A DNA stretch of 64,000 nucleotides from positions 267,053 to 331,052 of the forward strand of contig NZ_JAPMXC010000010.1 in NCBI RefSeq assembly GCF_026624755.1, written 5' to 3'. The stretch is from Robbsia betulipollinis (lineage in GTDB: Bacteria; Pseudomonadota; Gammaproteobacteria; Burkholderiales; Burkholderiaceae). This document shows positions 37,178 through 43,960 of the stretch, piece after piece; the first letter of the stretch is position 1, and the number at the start of each line of letters is the position of its first letter. The translations under genes and the position numbers were made by a program. The notes under the pieces were generated by a model. The model was not told the origin of the DNA. It searched no databases and was given only the letters and a program-made list of their open reading frames with translations.

Positions 37178-38907
37178 TCGTTATCGGCACCGGTCCGGCC
37201 GGCGTGCGCGCGGCGCAGGCGCTGGCCGACGCGGGCCTGCGCCCGACCGTGATCGACGAAGGCTCGCGCGATGGCGGCCAGATCTATCGCCGGCAACCGT
37301 CGGGCTTCACCCGCTCGTACGAAACGCTGTACGGTTCCGAAGCGAAAAAGGCGAGCGCGCTGCACCAATGCTTCGACGCGCTGCGTCAGCAGGATCGCAT
37401 CGACTATCTGCCCGATACGCTGGTCTGGAACATCGCGCCGGGCATGCTGTATCTGGCCGGCGGCACCCGCTATTCGACCCGGCCCTTCGACGCGCTGATC
37501 GTGTGCAGCGGCGCCACCGACCGTCTGATGCCGGTCCTCGGCTGGGATCTGGCCGGCGCCTACAGCCTGGGCGGCGCGCAGGTCGCGCTGAAATCGCAGG
37601 GCTGCGCGATCGGCCGCCGCACCGTGCTGATGGGAACGGGGCCGCTGCTGTATCTGGTCGCCGCGCAATACACGCAGGCCGGCGCGCAGATCGCGGCGGT
37701 GCTCGATACGTCGACATCGCTGCAGCGCCTGCGCGCGCTGCCCGGTCTGCTGGCCGTGCCGGCGGCGCTGGGCAAGGGCGCCGCGCTGATCGCCCTGCTG
37801 CGCCGCGCCGGCGTGCCGATTCACCGTGGCGTGACGCCGCGCGCGATCCACGGCTCGGCCGAACATGGCGTGACCGGCGTCGCCGTCACCCTGCGCGACG
37901 GCCGTGCGTTCGAGGTCGCCTGCGATGCGGTGGGCATGGGCTATCACCTGCGGCCCGAAACGCAGCTTGCCGACCTGGCCGGCTGCACGTTCGCCTTCGA
38001 CGCCGCCGTGCAGCAATGGTTGCCCGAGATCGACACCGACGGCCGCAGCAGCGTGCCGGGGGTCTATCTCGCGGGCGACGGCGCGCGCGTGCGCGGCGCC
38101 GACGCCGCCGAGGCGAGCGGGCGGCTGGCCGCGCTGGCCGTGCTGCTGGACCGGAGCGCCAGCGGCACGGCGGGCACGGCGGCTACCGGTATGACGGCGA
38201 CGGGTACGGCGGCTACGGCGGGCGGTACAGGAGGCAGTACGGCGGGTGGTACAGGAGGCGGTACGGCGGGCGGCAAGGCGATCGACGTCGCCGCACTCAC
38301 GGCGCAAGCCGTCGTGCTGCGGCGCGATCTTGCCCGCCTGGGCCGTTTCGCCGCCGGTCTGCGCACGGCTTTTCCCTGGCCGTCCGCGCTGGCCGCCACC
38401 CTGCCCGATGCGGCGGTGGTCTGCCGCTGCGAGGCGATCACCGCCGGTGAGCTGCGCCGTGTCGTGCGCGAGACCGGCGCGCGCGAAGCCAACCGCGCGA
38501 AGGCGTTCTCGCGCGTCGGCATGGGCCGTTGCCAGGGGCGTTTCTGCGCGCACGCCGGCGCCGAGATCATCGCGGCCGAGGCGCGCGTGCCGCTCGCGAC
38601 GGTCGGCCGGTTGCGCGGTCAGGCGCCGGTCAGGCCGCTGCCGATGGCGCTTGCGGTGGAGACGGAAACCGGGACGGACGTGGCCGATGCCGCGCGCGTC
38701 GCTGCGGCCAACGGCGTGGCGGACATCGAGTCCGCAGGCACGGTCGACGGCGTGGATGCCACAGAAGGCGTGGATGCCGCCGACGACGCGGGCCTCGCCG
38801 GCAGTACCGGCACGGCCGGCGGCGCGAGCGGCCAGCACGCGCATGCCGACGGCATGGCCGTGGCCCGCGCCACCGCGATTGTCACCCCCCCGGAGCCGCG
38901 CGCATGA
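37162..38907 (+). CDS. HcnB/OoxA-like FAD/NAD-binding dehydrogenase subunit with BFD-type [2Fe-2S] domain
   Basis: A 581-residue subunit. Residues about 1-325 form an FAD/NAD(P)-binding disulfide-reductase-like fold (VVIGTGPAGVRAAQALADAG at the N-terminus, VYLAGDGARV). A Gly/Thr/Ala repeat insert at about 333-371 follows. The BFD-like [2Fe-2S] domain is at about 418-465 with VCRCEAI and GMGRCQGRFCAH. The last about 110 residues are Ala/Asp/Gly-rich and look disordered. The ATG at 37162 has AGGGAGG 4 bases upstream. By family, this subunit relays electrons from the substrate oxidase subunit to the ferredoxin and quinone. It exceeds the usual length of about 460 because of the two low-complexity parts. 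Confidence 0.86.
   Translation: MAPRIVVIGTGPAGVRAAQALADAGLRPTVIDEGSRDGGQIYRRQPSGFTRSYETLYGSEAKKASALHQCFDALRQQDRIDYLPDTLVWNIAPGMLYLAGGTRYSTRPFDALIVCSGATDRLMPVLGWDLAGAYSLGGAQVALKSQGCAIGRRTVLMGTGPLLYLVAAQYTQAGAQIAAVLDTSTSLQRLRALPGLLAVPAALGKGAALIALLRRAGVPIHRGVTPRAIHGSAEHGVTGVAVTLRDGRAFEVACDAVGMGYHLRPETQLADLAGCTFAFDAAVQQWLPEIDTDGRSSVPGVYLAGDGARVRGADAAEASGRLAALAVLLDRSASGTAGTAATGMTATGTAATAGGTGGSTAGGTGGGTAGGKAIDVAALTAQAVVLRRDLARLGRFAAGLRTAFPWPSALAATLPDAAVVCRCEAITAGELRRVVRETGAREANRAKAFSRVGMGRCQGRFCAHAGAEIIAAEARVPLATVGRLRGQAPVRPLPMALAVETETGTDVADAARVAAANGVADIESAGTVDGVDATEGVDAADDAGLAGSTGTAGGASGQHAHADGMAVARATAIVTPPEPRA
38221..38268 (+). repeat. 24-bp in-frame tandem repeat, two units
   Basis: Two near-identical 24-base units (two differences), followed by a partial third. 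They encode GGTGGSTA and GGTGGGTA (residues 354-369 of the flavoprotein) within a wider GGC/ACG-rich tract from 38160. Confidence 0.85.
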
Positions 38908-40118
38908 AGCCGATCCAGCAATCCGACGTCCTGGTCATCGGCGGCGGCATCATGGGCACGACGACCGCATTCTTTCTGCGCCGCCGCGCGAATCCGCGCT
39001 CGGTGACCGTGCTCGAGCGCGGTCTGACCGGGCAACAGGCCAGCGGCACGAATTTCGGCGGCGTGCGTCGGCAGGGACGGGTGTTGCCGCAGTTGGGCAT
39101 GGCAAACCGTGCGCTGCAGACGTGGTACCGCTCGCGGGAACTGTTGGGCGAGGATGTCGAATTCCTGCCCTCGGGGCACACGCGGGTCTGCTACCACGCG
39201 CACGACGCCGACAACTTCGACCAGTACGCGCTGGCCGCCCGGGAATACGGGCTCGAACTCGAAGTGCTGCATGGCGCGAAGATGTTCGCGCGCTTTCCCT
39301 TTCTCGGCCGCGAGGTGCGGGCCGCGTCGATCTCGCCGCTCGACGGCCATGCCAATCCGCGTCTCGCGGCGCCGGCGTTCGGCCGCGCTGCGGCCCGGCT
39401 CGGCGCCACGATCGTCGAAAACACCGAGGTGGTGAGGGTCGAGAAGGACGGCGGCGGCTTTCGCGTCGAAAGCGCGGCGGGCGAGCGCTTTCGGGCCGAG
39501 CAACTCGTGGTCTGCGCCGGCGCCTGGGCTGGCGCGTTGAGCACGCAATTCGGCGAGCCGGTGCCGCTGAGCGCGCGCGGGCCGCAGATGGCGGTCACCG
39601 AACCGGTGCCTTACGTTTTCACGTCCTCGATGGGCGTCTTCACCTCCGTCAAGGAGGAGAGCGTGTATTTCCGGCAGATCCCGCGCGGCAACATCATCCT
39701 CGGCGGCGGTCCGTCGGGTCCCGCCGACGCCGTCACCCGGCGCGCCGGCGTGCTGCCGGAAAATACCGTCAGGCAGCTTGCCCAGTTCCGGCGGCTGGTT
39801 CCGGCGATGGCGCCACTGCACGTCATTCGCGTATGGAGCGGCGTCGAAGGCTATCTGCCCGACAGCGAGCCGGTGATCGGCGCGAGCAGCACCACCGCCG
39901 GCCTGTTCTACGCGTTCGGTTTCAGTGGCTCGGGCTTCCAGATCGGCCCCGGCGTGGGCGAGACGCTCGCCGAACTGCTCGATACCGGTGCCACCGCGAT
40001 GCCGCTGGATGCGTTCTCGATCGGACGGTTTCAGCGCACCGCGGATGGCGGTACGCCCGGCGGGTCCCCCGCTGCAAACGGCAGCCGCCCGCTTCCTGCC
40101 ACGAGCGGTGCGACCTGA
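38904..40118 (+). CDS. HcnC/sarcosine-oxidase-beta-like FAD dehydrogenase subunit
   Basis: A 404-residue DAO-family flavoprotein: [21 protein letters not shown] at the N-terminus, QASGTNFGGVRRQGR, and the C-terminal YAFGFSGSGFQIGPGVGE. It is the substrate-oxidising subunit of HcnABC-like complexes (glycine to HCN, opines, D-hydroxyproline). Here there is no hcn-type anaerobic regulator context and the set is fused to a peptide-type ABC importer, so opine or D-amino-acid oxidation fits better than cyanogenesis; this is inference. Its start overlaps the previous stop (ATGA), and its stop overlaps the AraC start (TGATG). Confidence 0.86.
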   Translation: MKPIQQSDVLVIGGGIMGTTTAFFLRRRANPRSVTVLERGLTGQQASGTNFGGVRRQGRVLPQLGMANRALQTWYRSRELLGEDVEFLPSGHTRVCYHAHDADNFDQYALAAREYGLELEVLHGAKMFARFPFLGREVRAASISPLDGHANPRLAAPAFGRAAARLGATIVENTEVVRVEKDGGGFRVESAAGERFRAEQLVVCAGAWAGALSTQFGEPVPLSARGPQMAVTEPVPYVFTSSMGVFTSVKEESVYFRQIPRGNIILGGGPSGPADAVTRRAGVLPENTVRQLAQFRRLVPAMAPLHVIRVWSGVEGYLPDSEPVIGASSTTAGLFYAFGFSGSGFQIGPGVGETLAELLDTGATAMPLDAFSIGRFQRTADGGTPGGSPAANGSRPLPATSGAT

Positions 40119-40522
40119 TGGCGCCGCGCGCGCTGGCGGGCCGTTCGGCGACGCCGCTCGACGACGCGCTCGCCTTCATCGAGGCGCATTTCGACGAACC
40201 GGTGCGGCTCGAACAGCTCGCGGCGCTCTCGGCGCTGAGCATCTCCCATTTCGTCACCGCGTTTCGCAAGCGCTTCGGCCTGTCGCCGTATCGCTATCTG
40301 TGCGACCTGCGCATCCAGCGGGCGCAGACGCTGCTGCTCAGCGGCATGCCGGGTTCGGTGGTCGCCGCCGAGGTCGGCTTCTTCGACCAAAGCCACTTCG
40401 GCCGTCATTTCAAGCGGTCTTGCGGGATGACGCCGAGCGGCTATGTGCGCTGGAAACGGGCGGGCAAAGAGGAGCGACTGATGCCGGCCGGGGAGGTCGA
40501 GCGGGCGTACGCCGCCGGCTGA
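40118..40522 (+). CDS. AraC-family regulator consisting of the DNA-binding domain only
   Basis: A 134-residue protein made almost wholly of the two helix-turn-helix motifs of AraC: LEQLAALSALSISHFVTAFRKRFGLSPYRYL and VVAAEVGFFDQSHFGRHFKRSCGMTPSGYVR. No ligand-binding domain, so it resembles stand-alone MarA/SoxS-size regulators. It overlaps the stop of the HcnC-like gene by one base (TGATG) and so is coupled to the dehydrogenase operon, which it probably controls. What signal it answers to is not visible. Confidence 0.87.
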   Translation: MAPRALAGRSATPLDDALAFIEAHFDEPVRLEQLAALSALSISHFVTAFRKRFGLSPYRYLCDLRIQRAQTLLLSGMPGSVVAAEVGFFDQSHFGRHFKRSCGMTPSGYVRWKRAGKEERLMPAGEVERAYAAG

Positions 40523-40664
40523 GGAAACCTGCCATATCCCGTCGAGGGTTGCTGTGGCCGGACACTGCGGGCGACGAACAGCAGGTGGGCCAGAGACCGG
40601 TGGAACGGCTCGCGGAGGGCGGTGGCGACGGCCTGAGGGTCGCATGACGCTCGCCGGCATCCTG

Positions 40665-40717
40665 CTTACTTATTGACAAATAGTAAGGATTTTAATATCT
40701 TTACTATGTTCGTAAAG
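40665..40717 (+). promoter_or_regulatory. vapBC promoter with two inverted-repeat operators
   Basis: -35 TTGACA (40673-40678) and -10 TATCTT (40696-40701) with 17-base spacing. The -35 box lies inside an imperfect inverted repeat (CTTACT 40665-40670 / AGTAAG 40682-40687). A perfect repeat CTTTAC (40699-40704) / GTAAAG (40712-40717) overlaps the -10. The two centres are about 32 bases apart, three helical turns. This is the layout expected for autorepression by a VapB-VapC complex. Confidence 0.75.
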
Positions 40718-40739
40718 TAAGTCCGAAAAGGGGTGCAAC

Positions 40740-40991
40740 ATGTCGGTACTGAGCCAGAAGCGGCAGATCACGCTGCCCAAAGCGTTGTGTGAACGGCTGC
40801 TTGTGCAACCGGGCGACGACCTGATGTTCTTGGAGCATCGGGGACGCATCACCATCGTCAAAAAGGAGAAGGGTGGTAGCGACGGCATCCTGCACCACTT
40901 GAAAGGCGATGCGCCGTCCGATGAGGAATCGCTACACGACGCCGTGGCAAAGAAATACGGTTCTCGGACGCACAGCAAGCGTGTCGCATGA
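40740..40991 (+). CDS. vapB: AbrB/SpoVT-type antitoxin (VapB-like)
   Basis: An 83-residue protein with a swapped-hairpin AbrB DNA-binding domain: SQKRQITLPKALCERLLVQPGDDLMFLEHRGRITI. The C-terminal half (about 45-83) is charged and likely wraps the toxin. The start ATG at 40740 follows AAGGGG by 5 bases. Its stop overlaps the start of the VapC gene by 4 bases, as in most TA operons. Base composition is clearly less GC-rich than neighbouring genes. Confidence 0.87.
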   Translation: MSVLSQKRQITLPKALCERLLVQPGDDLMFLEHRGRITIVKKEKGGSDGILHHLKGDAPSDEESLHDAVAKKYGSRTHSKRVA

Positions 40992-41437
40992 TAGCGGTCG
41001 ACACCAATGTCCTGTTGCGGCGCGTTCTCGACGACGACGTGGAGCAAGCCGCGAAAGCGCGCAAGCTGTTCGATGGCACAGCCCCGATTTTGGTGACGGA
41101 CATCGTTTTGGTTGAAGCCATCTGGACCCTGAAAGGCAAGCGCTACAGGGCATCGAAAGACGATATCGTGGTTCTCGTAACGAAGCTGTTGGAAGAGCCG
41201 AACGTGGTGTTTGAAAGCGAGCGAGCCATATGGTCGGCTCTCAACGAGTTCATCGAAGCGCCTTTGGTCAAATGCCCGGATGGCATGCGGCACGCGGACT
41301 TTTCCGACGCGCTCATTGTTGCAAAGGCGATGGATGCGATGGACCGGTGGGCTGTTCCCTATGACGCGACCTATACGTTTGATGTTGCCGCTCAAAGTCT
41401 TCACGGCACAAAATCACTGGATGAACCGGCGCCTTGA
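40988..41437 (+). CDS. vapC: PIN-domain ribonuclease toxin (VapC-like)
   Basis: A 149-residue PIN-domain protein: Asp5 in IAVDTNVLLR, Glu43 in LVEAIW, Asp104/Asp107 in HADFSDALI, and a late acidic group (Asp126, Asp132), the Mg-binding set of VapC toxins. Such toxins cut tRNA or rRNA and are held inactive by the VapB partner. Coupled to the antitoxin by an ATGA overlap. The stop overlaps a possible ATG at 41434 in the frame of the next gene, but that gene probably has its own promoter and later start. Confidence 0.9.
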   Translation: MIAVDTNVLLRRVLDDDVEQAAKARKLFDGTAPILVTDIVLVEAIWTLKGKRYRASKDDIVVLVTKLLEEPNVVFESERAIWSALNEFIEAPLVKCPDGMRHADFSDALIVAKAMDAMDRWAVPYDATYTFDVAAQSLHGTKSLDEPAP

Positions 41438-41473
41438 GCACGCAATTCATCGCTCCCAACGCGTATTGCGAAT

Positions 41474-41535
41474 TTCGCTCCGGATACCACGCCTTCGGAT
41501 ACGGCGGCGGGCACATGACGCCATGGCAATACATT
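41474..41535 (+). promoter_or_regulatory. Candidate PIP/hrpII box with -10 (HrpB/HrpX-type promoter)
   Basis: TTCGC at 41474-41478 and TTCGG at 41494-41498, i.e. TTCGB-N15-TTCGB (TTCG-N16-TTCG), the plant-inducible-promoter or hrpII-box consensus bound by AraC-type HrpB/HrpX. A YANNNT -10 element TACATT lies at 41530-41535, 31 bases after the box; 30-32 is the established functional spacing. It stands 71 bases before the preferred ATG at 41569. It lies inside the open frame that begins at 41434, which speaks for the later start. Confidence 0.7.
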
Positions 41536-41568
41536 CGGAGGCCATATCATGATAATTGCCTCTACACC

Positions 41569-42438
41569 ATGCGAATCACGCCCACGGGAAGTCCGGATCA
41601 AACGTCGCGGGCCCCCGATAACGCGCAGGAGCGCGAAACGCCGCCTCCCCGAGGCACGTCCGTCGAAACCCGTTCATCCCCGGAGTTAAGCGCATTGCGC
41701 CGCCGTCGTTCGACGTCGCCACCCGGCGAAAGCGCAACACGGCCGCCGAAACGCCGTGAGATCATGCGCGCCTCCCCGGGCGTGATGGGCCGATCGAATT
41801 CTCCTGCCGGGTCGACGGGCTCGGCCCCGGGGGCTGCCTCTGGCGAAATGGAACGCGTCGGCCCCGTCATGATGAGGAACGTCGAGCACTATCCCGACGG
41901 ATCGAGCGTGGGAGAGATCGATCCGCATGATGAAGATACCAAAAACGAACTCATCAGTTTCCTGTTCGACGTCGATGCCGAGGACCGCGCCGGTCTGGAA
42001 GCACGTTTCGAACGCAACTACCCGCCTGATGCCTTTTCGCCGGACGTCTACGATGGCCTGGTCGTTACGGTCAAGAACGACCTGATCGCGGGTTTCATGG
42101 ACTATTCGAAAACGGAATTGCACGACCCGAAGCGCGTCGCGCAAATCAATATTCTGGTCGCCCGCGAGCATCGCGGAACCGATATCGCCAGGAATCTCGC
42201 GAAGCGGACGGACGAAGTGCTGATCCGCGACGGATATCAATATAAATTTTCCCGGGTCTGGGAAGGTAACGCCAACCAATTGGAAAGAAAGCATACGCGA
42301 GGGTGGCGCCTCGACCCGTCCCTCACCGCGAGTGGCGCGACGCGCGCATTTTGGATCGCTCTGGACCCGCGTCTCAAAGACCTTCCGCCGCCTCGACTTC
42401 GCACCGCCCAGGCGCATCCGCCAACCGGATCGCGCTAA
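41569..42438 (+). CDS. GNAT-fold protein with disordered N-terminus, candidate type III secreted effector
   Basis: A 289-residue protein from the ATG at 41569 (MRITPTGSPD). Residues 1-100 are rich in Ser, Pro, Thr, Arg and Gly, with no hydrophobic signal, like the secretion region of Ralstonia/Xanthomonas/Burkholderia effectors, and contain basic clusters RRRR (44-47) and PPKRR (59-63). Residues about 160-265 form a GNAT-like domain: INILVAREHRGTDIARNLAK resembles the acetyl-CoA loop (the second Gly of RGxG is Asp here) and GNANQLERKHTRGWRL the C-terminal motif. The frame is open upstream to an ATG at 41434 overlapping vapC, but the PIP-like promoter lies between. I know no close homologue. 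It lies in the same less-GC-rich island as vapBC. Confidence 0.68.
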   Translation: MRITPTGSPDQTSRAPDNAQERETPPPRGTSVETRSSPELSALRRRRSTSPPGESATRPPKRREIMRASPGVMGRSNSPAGSTGSAPGAASGEMERVGPVMMRNVEHYPDGSSVGEIDPHDEDTKNELISFLFDVDAEDRAGLEARFERNYPPDAFSPDVYDGLVVTVKNDLIAGFMDYSKTELHDPKRVAQINILVAREHRGTDIARNLAKRTDEVLIRDGYQYKFSRVWEGNANQLERKHTRGWRLDPSLTASGATRAFWIALDPRLKDLPPPRLRTAQAHPPTGSR

Positions 42439-42474
42439 CCTCGTCGCGCTAACCCCGTCGCGCTAACCCCGTCG
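42433..42474. repeat. 14-bp tandem repeat, three units
   Basis: CGCTAACCTCGTCG followed by two exact copies of CGCTAACCCCGTCG. The stop codon TAA of the GNAT-fold gene is inside the first unit. The units share CGCTAA and unit length with the array at 14804-14845. Confidence 0.9.
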
Positions 42475-42654
42475 CGGCCGCGCGATAACGCATCCACGCT
42501 CTCCGACAATCCTGGCGGCCACGCGCCGGTAATTCGAAGCAAACCGGTCCGGCGCTTGTCACTGACCGATAGATATTTTCGCCATACGCGATGGTCGTTG
42601 TGCGTCGTCATGCTTTTGGGGAAGTCGCTTGTTCCAAGAGCCATTACCAAGACA

Positions 42655-43797
42655 TCAACTCGTCTCCCGCCGCACCAGCTCGAACCCCACATCCACCACC
42701 CGCTGCGCCACCTCGCCACGCGCGATGCGCTCGACCAGCAGCGACGCCGCCAGCGTGCCGATGCGCGTGCCGTCGATGCGGATGGTCGTCAGCGGCGGGT
42801 CGGTGTCCTTCGCGAAATTCGGGTCGCCATAGCCGATCACCCGCAACGCATCCGGCACCGCGATGCCGCGATGACGCGCCTCGATCAGTACCCCCAGCCC
42901 GAGGATGTCGGCCACGCAGAACACGCCGTCGATCGGCACCTGTGCGTCGAGCAGGGTCGCCAGCGCGCGCCGGCCGTCGCCCAGGTTGGCCGGCGCGCGC
43001 ACGGTGACGAGGGGAATGTCGGCGAGCGGCGCATAGGTTTTCAAGAACGCCTGCACGCGTACGGTCGCGCGCCGGTCATCGGGCGCGATCACCGCGGGAC
43101 GCGTCACGCCCGCCGCCTGCAGGTGGCGCGCCGCCGCCTCGCCGGCCTTGCGATGTGAAAACCCCACGAGCATGTCGATCGGTTCGCGGGTCAGGTCCCA
43201 GGTCTCGACCACCGGGATCCCCGACGCCCGCAGTTTCTGCCGCGCATGCTCCGAATGCATGACGCCGGTCAGTACGATCCCGGCCGGCCGACGTCCGACG
43301 ACCGCGTCGATCAGCGCGTCCTCGCGTGCATCGTCATAGCCGCTCTGACCGATCAGCAGTTGATACCCCTGCGCGGCAAGTTCCCCGGTCAGCGCCTCGA
43401 CGGTCTCCTGAAACACGCTGCCGCCGATCGCGGGAATCAGCGCGACGATCAGGCGGCTGCGATTCGACGCCAGCGATCCGGCGACGAGATCCGGCGTGTA
43501 GCCGGTCTGTCGCACCGCCTCGCGTACCCGGGCCAGGGTGTCGGCCGATACCAGCGCCGGATCGTTCAGCGCGCGCGACACCGTGACCTTGGTTACGCCG
43601 ATGAGCGCCGCGAGATCGCTCAGCGTCACGCGCCCGGTGCGCTGCCGCGCGCGCCGCGCCGCCGGAGCGGCCGTTTCGGCCGGAACCGGCGGGGTGGTCG
43701 GGGCAGGCACGACGACACGCGCGGGCGCGAGGATGCCCGCGCGATGCCGGCGCGAGGACGGGAGGGCGGGAGCACGGACGGTTTTCGGCTTGTTCAT
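42655..43797 (-). CDS. LacI-family regulator of the galactarate operon
   Basis: A 380-residue LacI/GntR-type repressor. The helix-turn-helix (VTLSDLAALIGVTKVTVSRALND, about 57-79) is preceded by an unusual Pro/Ala/Arg-rich tail of about 55 residues. The rest is a periplasmic-binding-like effector domain (GYQLLIGQSGYDDAREDALID, GVFCVADILGLGVLIEARHRG, DPPLTTIRIDG). The ATG at 43797 has AGGG about 10 bases upstream. It is divergent from the galactarate dehydratase gene and an inverted-repeat operator lies between them, so it probably represses that operon until galactarate, glucarate or a derivative binds. Confidence 0.87.
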   Translation of the reverse strand: MNKPKTVRAPALPSSRRHRAGILAPARVVVPAPTTPPVPAETAAPAARRARQRTGRVTLSDLAALIGVTKVTVSRALNDPALVSADTLARVREAVRQTGYTPDLVAGSLASNRSRLIVALIPAIGGSVFQETVEALTGELAAQGYQLLIGQSGYDDAREDALIDAVVGRRPAGIVLTGVMHSEHARQKLRASGIPVVETWDLTREPIDMLVGFSHRKAGEAAARHLQAAGVTRPAVIAPDDRRATVRVQAFLKTYAPLADIPLVTVRAPANLGDGRRALATLLDAQVPIDGVFCVADILGLGVLIEARHRGIAVPDALRVIGYGDPNFAKDTDPPLTTIRIDGTRIGTLAASLLVERIARGEVAQRVVDVGFELVRRETS

Positions 43798-43861
43798 CAA
43801 GCGCAACCCTAGGGAAAAGGTGAATGGCAATTGTCAAAAAATCATATTACTATGCACGCTA

Positions 43862-43888
43862 TGTTACCGGTTACATATACCGGTAACA
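43862..43888. promoter_or_regulatory. Operator of the LacI regulator: perfect 10-bp inverted repeat
   Basis: TGTTACCGGT (43862-43871) and ACCGGTAACA (43879-43888) are exact reverse complements with a 7-base spacer. Each half contains the ACCGGT palindrome core typical of LacI-family sites (CG at the centre), so this may be one large site or two overlapping ones. It lies 65 bases upstream of the LacI gene start and 73 bases upstream of the dehydratase start. Confidence 0.8.
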
Positions 43889-43960
43889 GCCGCTGCGGGC
43901 TCGCGGCGCATCCCCCAATATAACGTCACCCCACGCGGGCCGTGACGGGAGGCCATTCCG

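Noticed and set aside
36725..40118. Calling the three-subunit dehydrogenase hydrogen cyanide synthase (hcnABC)
   Set aside because: Subunits are homologous, but coupling to a peptide-type importer and AraC, and the wide substrate range of the family, make cyanogenesis unsupported.
41434..41568. Upstream ATG of the candidate effector overlapping vapC
   Set aside because: It would place the PIP box and -10 within the coding region; the MRITP start fits the promoter and effector N-terminus better. A VapC-coupled longer form is not fully excluded.
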